A stretch of 14,712 nt of DNA, from the NCBI GenBank assembly GCA_028527945.1, contig JAQQAK010000448.1, positions 1 through 14,712 of the forward strand, written 5' to 3'. Every line of letters starts with the position of its first letter. Position 1 is the first letter of the stretch. Shown here piece by piece: positions 1 to 6,132 of the stretch. The notes beneath the pieces were generated by a model. It was not told the DNA's origin. It worked only from the letters and a program-made list of their open reading frames with translations, and did no database searches. The DNA comes from Spirochaetaceae bacterium. GTDB lineage: Bacteria; Spirochaetota; Spirochaetia; UBA9216. The translations under genes and the position numbers were made by a program.

Positions 1-1
1 C

Positions 2-43
2 AAAAAAAAATTGCCTTGTCAGCAAGAGTATTTGCTGATAAGG
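2..43 (-). terminator. Intrinsic terminator reading leftward
   Basis: A 12-bp inverted repeat (arms 14-25 and 32-43, loop of six bases, one G·T position) is followed on the minus strand by a run of nine T (complement of A2-A10), starting three bases after the stem. This is a textbook intrinsic terminator for leftward transcription. The plus-strand side has no comparable T run. No minus-strand gene lies immediately to its right, so it would stop transcripts running antisense to the lipoprotein gene or protect a gene lying left of the window. Confidence 0.6.
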
Positions 44-171
44 TTAAAATATACTAGAAAGTTAATACTTCTATAATGCTGTTCTGAAAAAATGAGACTT
101 CTCCATCAAAAGAAAGAAAAAGATAATGATTTTTCGACAAGACGTTTGATGCTATTTAGGCAGGATAGAAT

Positions 172-1707
172 ATGAAGTTTAAAAAAGTTTTATGTTTCTT
201 ATGTGTTATAGTTTTTTCATGCCGGTTTAATAATATTGATTCAGACTCTTCTGAAACTGACAATTTCCCTTATGCCAGTAAATCAGAATTAGCAAGTTGG
301 GCAGAAGATAGCGATATTCTGAATTATAAACTTGTTAGAAAAATGATTAAAATACATTTTGAATCTGGATTAAAAAATAAATATGACTGGGAAGGTTTTG
401 AAATATCAGATAGACCTGTTATAATTTATAGCAATTATAATAAACCAGAGTATTATGAGTTTATTGTAAGTTCAGAAGGTTCCGCTGTTGGAACTATTAC
501 CGCTTATGCTACACGTAAATCTTCAACTGTTATTTCATATATTATTCCATGGGTAAGAGATTATTCTTCATATAATGAAAACTATAAAAACTTTTTACTG
601 TATTCTGAAGGGTATCCAGTCAAAATGGTTTGTGGAGTATTAGGAAGATCTGGTTCCGAAGTTCAAAAGTTTATAGATATTAATACTGGTAAAACTTCTG
701 ATGTAATTTTTCAGGATGATAAAGAAGTTTTTATCAATAAAATGCAGGCTTATTCAAATGAGGAGTTGGAGCAACTTGGGTTTAGTAATTGGCAGGAAGA
801 GTATAAGGCTACTTATAAGGAAATTGAGAATAATGAAGCTGATGCAAAAAGTTTCTGGGATTTAGTAGATCCCATGGAAAACGATTTTTTAGTGTTGTCA
901 GATAATGACATTGAAGAAGCATTTTATAATGAAAATCGATATACAGATATTAATAACACTTTAACTTATGATAGATATATTATTCCTGCTTATAGTTCTG
1001 ATGCCATGAAGTCTACATTTTGGTGTGGGTGGTGTGCTCCAAGTTCCATATGTTGGATTTATCGGGGATTATATAGTTCTTACAATGGTGATTATTTGCC
1101 TTTGGATGGTGAAGTTGAATTCCCATATGAGAATTATCGCTATGAAAGAGGGTTTGGTACCTCAAGTTTTTATAATTTGTATGTTGAAGACTTTTCTTCT
1201 ATTGATAAGGATCAGGATAATGATGGATATTTGGATAATTATGATCCTGACTGGGTTAAACCTCAAAGTTTAAATGCTGATGGCGGACTATATTATGATA
1301 CTGCTTTGTTATGTGATATTTTTGACGAAAACGAAGGCTCTACAACTTTTTTTAAAATTGCACCGGCTGTAAAAAGTATTACAAACAACGAATATAAAGC
1401 CCTATTGACTTTATTTAGTGCGAATATTCATAAGAATATTCGTGACAAAAATATGCCTGTTATTGTTAGTAAACCGGGACATGTAATGATAGCCTTTGGT
1501 TCTGAGTATGAAATATCAACCTGGACACGAATATATCAGTTTTTTGGATGGACTTGGTCTTCTGAAAAAACTAAAACAGTTAATAAGTTTTTACTTATTC
1601 AGGATAATGGTTATGAAATTTCCGCAACCAGATACAAACCTTTTTGGTCTAATAATGATAATTTCCTTTTTCTTTTCCATTACAGAATTGTGCCAAGCTC
1701 TGAGTAG
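172..1707 (+). CDS. Putative lipoprotein, C39/C10-like cysteine peptidase
   Basis: This 511-residue protein is probably exported and lipidated. It has a basic N-terminus, a hydrophobic stretch at residues 5-16 and a relaxed lipobox VFSC ending at Cys17, of the sort seen in spirochaetes. Residues 35-130 (region around RPVIIY and YYEFIVSSEG) look like an inhibitory pro-region of C10/C39-type peptidases. The C-terminal half carries a likely papain-like active site: Cys288 in WCGWCAPSS, His437 in PGHVMIAFG, and Asp478/Asn479 in LIQDNGY. Between them, residues 345-360 (DKDQDNDGYLDNYDPD) form a calcium-loop motif of the thrombospondin type 3/EF-hand kind. The start is ATG with AGGA at 162-165, six bases upstream. 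It is a single-gene unit convergent with the histidine kinase. Base composition is distinctly AT-rich compared with genes right of 3.4 kb. The peptidase call is inference from motif order. A non-catalytic surface lipoprotein is the alternative. Confidence 0.6.
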   Translation: MKFKKVLCFLCVIVFSCRFNNIDSDSSETDNFPYASKSELASWAEDSDILNYKLVRKMIKIHFESGLKNKYDWEGFEISDRPVIIYSNYNKPEYYEFIVSSEGSAVGTITAYATRKSSTVISYIIPWVRDYSSYNENYKNFLLYSEGYPVKMVCGVLGRSGSEVQKFIDINTGKTSDVIFQDDKEVFINKMQAYSNEELEQLGFSNWQEEYKATYKEIENNEADAKSFWDLVDPMENDFLVLSDNDIEEAFYNENRYTDINNTLTYDRYIIPAYSSDAMKSTFWCGWCAPSSICWIYRGLYSSYNGDYLPLDGEVEFPYENYRYERGFGTSSFYNLYVEDFSSIDKDQDNDGYLDNYDPDWVKPQSLNADGGLYYDTALLCDIFDENEGSTTFFKIAPAVKSITNNEYKALLTLFSANIHKNIRDKNMPVIVSKPGHVMIAFGSEYEISTWTRIYQFFGWTWSSEKTKTVNKFLLIQDNGYEISATRYKPFWSNNDNFLFLFHYRIVPSSE

Positions 1708-1748
1708 TGGGGCAAGAAACTGCTTACATATGAAACCCTCAAAAATAA

Positions 1749-2363
1749 TCATTTGTTCTCAACTTCCAGTAAAAATCCTACTCCTGTGTCAAAAGAAGAT
1801 TTCTTAAATTCGGGTTTTCCTGCAATTTGCTTTGATAATGAGCTTATAAATTGCATCCCAAGTGTTTTACAATTTAAATAATCATAGTTATCTTTAAAAC
1901 CTTTTCCATTATCGTTATATTCAAGTCTAATTATGCTGCTTTTCTTGTAAATGTTGAAATGAATTTCTGAATTGTTATCCATTGCATTAAACGCGTGCAT
2001 ATAAGAATTTGATAAAAGTTCTGTCAGAATATGTGTTAAAGCAATGGTTGTTTTTATATCTAGTTCAATATCTGAAACTTCCTTTTTTATTTCTACATCC
2101 TTACAATATTTCAATAAAAACTGTTTATTCTTTTTTAAGAGGGCGTCGGTACAATTTGATAAGTTTATGTACGGATAATTATTATTTTGGTATAGCTTTT
2201 CATATGCGGCAGAAATTACATTTTGTCTTAGAGATAATCTGTTTAATAGGTCTTCGTTTGTAATTTCTTCTTTATATAAATTGTGTAGCCCCACCAAGGC
2301 AGTCATAGTTGCAAAATCATTTTTTAAATCATGAAATATATTGGATATTTGGTTTTCAGTCAT
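1749..2363 (-). CDS. Small sensor-less histidine kinase (HisKA_2/HWE-like)
   Basis: This 204-residue protein consists only of a kinase core. It has an N-terminal H-box (HDLKND, likely phospho-acceptor His11), a dimerisation helix region, then an ATPase domain with N-box ELLSNSYMHAF (Glu115, Asn119), G1 box DNGKGF (151-156) and a G2-like LGMQFISSL. The order matches the HisKA_2/HATPase_c kinases typically found in Bacillota and spirochaetes. There is no membrane segment, PAS domain or receiver, so it must sense or be fed by a separate protein. No response regulator lies beside it. I place the start at ATG 2363 rather than the GTG nine bases upstream, because that GTG overlaps the ribosome binding site AGAGG, which lies about eight bases from the ATG. 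It is downstream of the nitrilase gene on the same strand (gap of about 180 bp) and convergent with the lipoprotein gene. Confidence 0.75.
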   Translation of the reverse strand: MTENQISNIFHDLKNDFATMTALVGLHNLYKEEITNEDLLNRLSLRQNVISAAYEKLYQNNNYPYINLSNCTDALLKKNKQFLLKYCKDVEIKKEVSDIELDIKTTIALTHILTELLSNSYMHAFNAMDNNSEIHFNIYKKSSIIRLEYNDNGKGFKDNYDYLNCKTLGMQFISSLSKQIAGKPEFKKSSFDTGVGFLLEVENK

Positions 2364-2541
2364 TTTTTTCACCTCTTGAAATATAAAATAATATTATAGT
2401 ATTCCTAATAATAGAAGTTTTTTTGATAATATGTATTCATAAAGACACATTATTTGCCAGAATGAGCAAATCTTCTGCAAAAGACTTTATTTCTAATCTA
2501 TATTGCTATTATTCAAGAAACTTTTTTCAGACTTTTATCCA

Positions 2542-3444
2542 TTAAAGGTTTTCTGATTTTTTTCTTTCATCATAAACCTTTCGCCCAAGCTTATTTTGAG
2601 TTTCCCAGGCACGAAGGTATTCATCCCTCAGTTTTGTCAGCCAAAAATTATTTTCTACAGGGTTTATTACACGCTTATCAAGTTTTAAATCTTCAATTAT
2701 ATAATTGTTCTGATCATTGTCTGTAATTGAGCTTAGAATATTTCCACTTGCATTAATTATCTGGGTTGTCCCAATCAATTTTCTTTTTACAAGTCTGTTG
2801 TCTTCCAAAGACTTTTCGCCTTCTATTACGCCCTTAAGAGATGAATGCACCACAGGAACACCAGCAACTTTCGCTATCTTTTGCGGGGTTAAAAAATTTA
2901 GATCATGATTATATTTTCTTAGCTCATCATTCGTGCTTCCGACAGGCAAATCCCACCAGCTTGAGCCGCACAACAGGAGCTGAACGTCTTGGCTCAACTC
3001 TTTAATTGTTTTTGTCCGGAGCATTTCCCAGCAGAATGCCACCCCAAAGTTTTTATAGCTTCTGTTATCATCTCCAGATGTGTAATAGCAGTTTTCAAAC
3101 TGGGTTGGATAATCCTTGTTGTGAATAAAGAGTTGTCCATCCGGCTCTATAATAAAGATTGAATTGTAGACATCTTTATTAATTTTATTAAGAATTGAGC
3201 CAGATATTATAATTTTCAACCGAGCGGACAAATCTTTTAGTTTTTCAAGTACTCCAAATTGGTTGTTCAATTTGTGTACATTATTTATTATCGGATTTAT
3301 GGCAATTCCAGATGTAAAAAACTCTGGAAGGACAATCAGTTCAGCGCCTTCTTGTGCCGCGTTGTTAATTAAATTAACAGCGTTGTTAAAGTTTTTTTCT
3401 ACATCACCAAGAATTATATTCATCTGAGTTGCAGCAGCTTTCAT
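2542..3444 (-). CDS. Carbon-nitrogen hydrolase (nitrilase superfamily)
   Basis: At 300 residues this is a full-length nitrilase-superfamily enzyme, which hydrolyses amides or nitriles through a Cys-Glu-Lys triad. All three residues are visible: Glu41 in LIVLPEFF, Lys110 in IHNKDYP, and Cys138 in GVAFCWEM. The opening KAAATQMNIILGDVEKN is the usual first strand and helix of the fold. The protein is predicted to be cytoplasmic. Substrate cannot be read from the sequence; N-carbamyl or omega-amidase-like activities are possible. Its ATG begins one base after the stop of the ABC-F gene, and AAGGAA precedes it by about six bases inside the end of that gene, so the two are almost certainly co-transcribed and may be translationally coupled. 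No clear terminator follows it. Confidence 0.85.
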   Translation of the reverse strand: MKAAATQMNIILGDVEKNFNNAVNLINNAAQEGAELIVLPEFFTSGIAINPIINNVHKLNNQFGVLEKLKDLSARLKIIISGSILNKINKDVYNSIFIIEPDGQLFIHNKDYPTQFENCYYTSGDDNRSYKNFGVAFCWEMLRTKTIKELSQDVQLLLCGSSWWDLPVGSTNDELRKYNHDLNFLTPQKIAKVAGVPVVHSSLKGVIEGEKSLEDNRLVKRKLIGTTQIINASGNILSSITDNDQNNYIIEDLKLDKRVINPVENNFWLTKLRDEYLRAWETQNKLGRKVYDERKKSENL

Positions 3445-3445
3445 G

Positions 3446-4933
3446 TTATTTCCTTATTTCCAACTTAAAAAAATCTTCTGATTCGTCAGCCTCTATCTTC
3501 CATTCTGTTTTTATTATGCTATCCATAAAATACCTGTCATGGCTTACAAGCATAATAGCACATTCTGCTTCTTTTAGCGCCTCCTCAAGGCATTCAACCG
3601 AATCAAGATCCATATGATTTGTAGGCTCGTCCATAATCAGCAAAGATGGTGAGTTCAAGAACCCCTCTGCCAGAATAAGCTTTCTAAGCTCACCGGGGCT
3701 GGGACTTTCAGTCTCAAGCAGCCGCCGAGGATCTGATCCAAGTCTGTCAATAGAGGCGTAAACCTTGCCCCGTTCGGTCTTTGGCAGCTGTGATATTTTT
3801 CGCGTAAATGAAGCCGCGTCTTTTTCTGAAATCTCCTGGGGAATATAAAGACAGTTATCCGGTCTTATAGAATTTACAATATATTTTACAAGGCTCGACT
3901 TCCCGCAGCCGTTTGAACCGGTTATACCAATTTTGTTTAGGGGGCTTACAAAAAGATCCGGGTAAACAAGAGTCCGTGCGCCCATTACAAGCCTGCCAGC
4001 TGAAAGCCTTATGAGAAAATCAGATTTTGCGCTGCTTGTATCAGAATAGAGCTTTACAGATTTTTGCTTTTTTATATTAATGCCGGCTATCTTTTCTTCT
4101 TCTTTAAGAATTCTGTTCTGCATGGTTTTGTACAGCTGACCATGTACCGCGTCCTTTCCTGTCAGTCTCGCGAGATCAAGTTTTGCCCTACCATCAGAAT
4201 CCTTTTTGCCAAGATTTTTCTTCGATTTGTCAGAGTCAGCTTTTGCCGCAAGCCGTTTTTCTCTTTGAGCCTCAGTATGAAGCCTTTTCATATTTTTTTG
4301 AAGCTGAGTCTTACTGTTTAGCAATTCATTATATTCACGGCTTTCTTCTGCCTTTCCTGACAGATAAGTCCCCGGACGCATTACAGCGCTTGGCGGCTTA
4401 AAAAACAGACACTGAAACGGCAATTCATTCAGAAGTTTTCTGTCATGACTTACAAGAAGCCCCGTTCCCCTGAAGTTTTTAAGTGAATTATATAGCATCT
4501 CCCGGCTTTCAGAATCCAGGTGGTTTGTTGGTTCATCCACTATAAGAATATCCGGCTCGGCATTAAGAGCGCGCGCTGTCTGAAAGCGTACTCTCTCGCC
4601 AAAGCTTAGGGTACTCCATCTTTCAAGCCAGTCTTCTTTTATTTGAAGAAGGCCCTTCAGGCGCATGGCAGTCCCCGAATAATCCCACATAAAGTTTTCA
4701 GCATCTGCCGCTGGCAATTCAGTACTCTGGGAACAATAGGCAATTGTCCCTTTTGTTGTTATTGTTCCGGACCATGGCTTTAGCTGGCCCATAATCAGTT
4801 TGAGAAGGGTTGTTTTTCCGCAGCCGTTTTTTCCTGTAATTGCCGTCCATCCCCTGGAAAAGCTGCATGTTAAGTCCTCAATAAGTGGTGATGAATATCC
4901 GAATGTAAGTTTGTTTAATATTATTCCGGTCAT
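3446..4933 (-). CDS. ABC-F family ATPase, ribosome-protection-like
   Basis: This 495-residue protein carries two ABC ATPase domains in tandem and no membrane segment, the defining layout of ABC-F translation factors. Domain 1 has Walker A GKNGCGKT (34-41), signature LSFGE (109-113) and Walker B ILIVDEP with Glu134, then NHLD and VSHD. Domain 2 has Walker A GSNGCGKS (339-346), an atypical signature SPGEL (411-415) and Walker B LLIMDEP with Glu436. The linker between them (about 190-305) is long and rich in Lys and Glu, as in the P-site tRNA interaction motif that enters the ribosome. The length is nearer to antibiotic-resistance ABC-Fs (Lsa, Vga and VmlR types) than to longer housekeeping forms, and the attenuator-like leader points the same way. 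ATG is preceded by AAAAGGAGG with five bases' spacing. A housekeeping Uup/EttA-like role is the alternative. Confidence 0.88.
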   Translation of the reverse strand: MTGIILNKLTFGYSSPLIEDLTCSFSRGWTAITGKNGCGKTTLLKLIMGQLKPWSGTITTKGTIAYCSQSTELPAADAENFMWDYSGTAMRLKGLLQIKEDWLERWSTLSFGERVRFQTARALNAEPDILIVDEPTNHLDSESREMLYNSLKNFRGTGLLVSHDRKLLNELPFQCLFFKPPSAVMRPGTYLSGKAEESREYNELLNSKTQLQKNMKRLHTEAQREKRLAAKADSDKSKKNLGKKDSDGRAKLDLARLTGKDAVHGQLYKTMQNRILKEEEKIAGINIKKQKSVKLYSDTSSAKSDFLIRLSAGRLVMGARTLVYPDLFVSPLNKIGITGSNGCGKSSLVKYIVNSIRPDNCLYIPQEISEKDAASFTRKISQLPKTERGKVYASIDRLGSDPRRLLETESPSPGELRKLILAEGFLNSPSLLIMDEPTNHMDLDSVECLEEALKEAECAIMLVSHDRYFMDSIIKTEWKIEADESEDFFKLEIRK

Positions 4934-4959
4934 AGCTGCCTCCTTTTAAAAAGCAGTAA

Positions 4960-4981
4960 CCGGGCTGATAAGTGTGCCCGG
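4960..4981 (-). promoter_or_regulatory. GC-rich hairpin in the ABC-F 5' leader
   Basis: A perfect 6-bp inverted repeat, CCGGGC and GCCCGG with a ten-base loop, lies between the putative attenuator and the ribosome binding site of the ABC-F gene. Read on the minus strand it is followed by TTACTGC and five T, so it could be a second, weaker terminator or a translation-modulating stem. It directly abuts the T tract of the first terminator hairpin. Confidence 0.4.
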
Positions 4982-5047
4982 AAAAAATAGAGATTGCAGA
5001 CCTTCACAATAGAGTTTCCTGTATTGTATTTTGTGAAAATCCGCTCT
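4982..5047 (-). terminator. Candidate leader terminator (attenuator) of ABC-F gene
   Basis: On the minus strand, bases 5047-5031 pair with 5009-4989. AGAG pairs with CTCT, then comes a four-base bulge, then CGGA with TCTG (one G·U), two U·G pairs, and seven perfect pairs TTCACAA with TTGTGAA. The loop is 21 bases (5030-5010). The stem is followed by one A and six T (4987-4982). It lies inside the transcribed leader, about 50 bases before the ABC-F start codon, so it would prevent expression unless disrupted. A competing pairing is visible between the upstream GGAGTTTTT (5074-5066) and GGAAACTCT in the loop (5019-5011). Confidence 0.5.
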
Positions 5048-5057
5048 ATATCCTCAT
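5046..5057 (-). CDS. Three-codon upstream ORF (Met-Arg-Ile)
   Basis: On the minus strand, ATG AGG ATA TAG occupies 5057-5046. Its stop codon overlaps the first bases of the terminator hairpin's 5' arm, which starts at 5047. Upstream there is a GGAG at 5074-5071, 13 bases away and so rather far, and a weak GGA six bases away. A ribosome paused on such a short ORF would cover the 5' arm of the terminator. Very short upstream ORFs with this arrangement are known to control ABC-F resistance genes such as lmo0919 and vmlR. That this one is translated is inference. Confidence 0.35.
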   Translation of the reverse strand: MRI

Positions 5058-5094
5058 TTTTTCCGAAAAACTCCTGAAATCGATTAGTAGGCTC

Positions 5095-5124
5095 ATACTA
5101 ACAATGACAGGGTTATTTTGTCAA
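5095..5124 (-). promoter_or_regulatory. Promoter of the ABC-F/nitrilase operon
   Basis: On the minus strand a perfect -35 hexamer TTGACA (5124-5119) is followed after 18 bases by TAGTAT (5100-5095), which matches four of six -10 positions. Transcription would begin near 5088, giving a leader of about 155 bases that contains the upstream ORF and both hairpins. It lies just downstream of the RES toxin stop codon. The -35 is also half of an inverted repeat (TGACA 5105-5109, TGTCA 5119-5123). Confidence 0.55.
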
Positions 5125-5139
5125 TAATGTAATGGTGCT

Positions 5140-5601
5140 TTATTTTCGTAGTAATCTCTTATCGAAAAAGCATTCTCTAATGTTTGTAATTTTGATTTGA
5201 TTAAAATCCTGATGGGTTGGATTTACAAGGATGTTCCATTCACCTCTTACTATAACCGATGGAACCCTTATTGCTAAAGGATTTTTTTCTTCTATAAGTT
5301 TTTCTATGATTTGTGAAAGCTGAAAGGGGGAAGGGTATTCGGTCCAGTTTGAAGGCAGTTCATTTTCTTCCACAGTATGAATTCTAATTTTTTCCGGTAG
5401 GTTAATGCTTGCTATATAGATATCATTGGGTACTATAGACAATGGTATGTGTACCAAATATTCTACTGTCGCAAGGGATCTGTTTTCTGCTGTATACAAA
5501 AGGCTTGTTCCCTTTTTATTCCAACGGCCTCCATATAATCTTGCGCCTTCACCGGATAGATCGTTTACAAATGCCTTTTTTGCTATTCTGTATACATCCA
5601 T
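5140..5601 (-). CDS. RES-domain toxin of a Xre-RES toxin-antitoxin pair
   Basis: This 153-residue protein is a complete RES domain. Members of this family (MbcT, ParT and Res types) deplete NAD+ or ADP-ribosylate targets and arrest growth. The hallmark residues are visible: VYRI with Arg5, GARLYGGRWN with Arg26, the LYTAENRSLATVEYL segment with Glu47, and PSVIVRGEWNILVNPTH with Ser115, giving the Arg, Glu and Ser after which the domain is named. The length is normal and the gene looks intact. Its ATG overlaps the antitoxin stop as TGATG (5603-5599), so translation is probably coupled to the antitoxin gene. Which reaction it performs (NAD+ phosphorolysis, hydrolysis or transfer) cannot be told from the sequence. 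Confidence 0.9.
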   Translation of the reverse strand: MDVYRIAKKAFVNDLSGEGARLYGGRWNKKGTSLLYTAENRSLATVEYLVHIPLSIVPNDIYIASINLPEKIRIHTVEENELPSNWTEYPSPFQLSQIIEKLIEEKNPLAIRVPSVIVRGEWNILVNPTHQDFNQIKITNIRECFFDKRLLRK

Positions 5602-6032
5602 CAGGAAATAATGCCGTATTCAATTCTGCCAAGTTCATCCAGAACCATTTGAACACCATATCTTGATGACAGCAAATCAAAGGGCCTTTTATCTCCAAGA
5701 GCCTTGTTGGGAGTGTCTGCCCATATTTTGAAATCATCCAAATTTCCCAGAACCTCTTTCCCGCGAGAATAGACCTCTGCTAATTGAAGGATGTGCTCAG
5801 ATACATTTTCGTTTAGTAAATCCAAATCTTTTTTACGCTGAAGTGTTCTTTCAGTAATGTTTAATATGCCTGTTAAAGATTTTACTGACATATCCACACT
5901 TTGAGAAAAGCTTAACAAAGCGCTTTTGGGGAGACCTTCCTTGCTTATTTCAAATAAATCCATTTCTGTAGCAATTTTATGGCCAATTACATCATACCCG
6001 CCAAGCATATTTTCCATTTGAATCGTATTCAT
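5601..6032 (-). CDS. Xre/MbcA/ParS-type antitoxin
   Basis: This 143-residue protein is the partner of the downstream RES toxin. An N-terminal helix-turn-helix-like region spans about residues 35-75 (SLTGILNITERTLQRKK). The C-terminal toxin-binding domain (80-143) carries the family pattern ALGDKRPFDLLSSRYGVQMV followed by LDELGRIEYGIIS; the extreme C-terminus of related antitoxins enters the toxin's active site. Family antitoxins also repress their own operon. ATG is preceded by AGGAG with seven bases' spacing. A strong promoter with palindromic sequence lies just upstream. Antitoxin-first gene order and the one-base overlap with the toxin gene are typical. Confidence 0.9.
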   Translation of the reverse strand: MNTIQMENMLGGYDVIGHKIATEMDLFEISKEGLPKSALLSFSQSVDMSVKSLTGILNITERTLQRKKDLDLLNENVSEHILQLAEVYSRGKEVLGNLDDFKIWADTPNKALGDKRPFDLLSSRYGVQMVLDELGRIEYGIIS

Positions 6033-6058
6033 AAGCGAACTCCTGTCATCTGTCTATA

Positions 6059-6100
6059 AATGTAACGACAAATGACGCAGTTGTCAAGATTGTAAATCTT
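6059..6100 (-). promoter_or_regulatory. Promoter and operator region of the Xre-RES operon
   Basis: On the minus strand a consensus -35 TTGACA (6087-6082) is followed by exactly 17 bases and TACATT (6064-6059). A perfect palindrome, AAGATT-GTA-AATCTT (6086-6100), overlaps the -35 edge, and a second inverted repeat, GACAA (6067-6071) with TTGTC (6081-6085), lies in the spacer. These are plausible binding sites for the antitoxin. Which of them is used is inference. Confidence 0.6.
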
Positions 6101-6132
6101 TAGAGGGAGGATCGAATCCGTCAGAGATGAGT

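Noticed and set aside
72..77. TATAAT before the lipoprotein gene as a promoter -10
   Set aside because: No -35-like hexamer lies 16-18 bases upstream, and the region is so AT-rich that such a match is expected by chance.
2452..2471. Inverted repeat ATTTGC/GCAAAT between the nitrilase and kinase genes as a terminator
   Set aside because: The stem is short and AT-rich and no T run follows on either strand.
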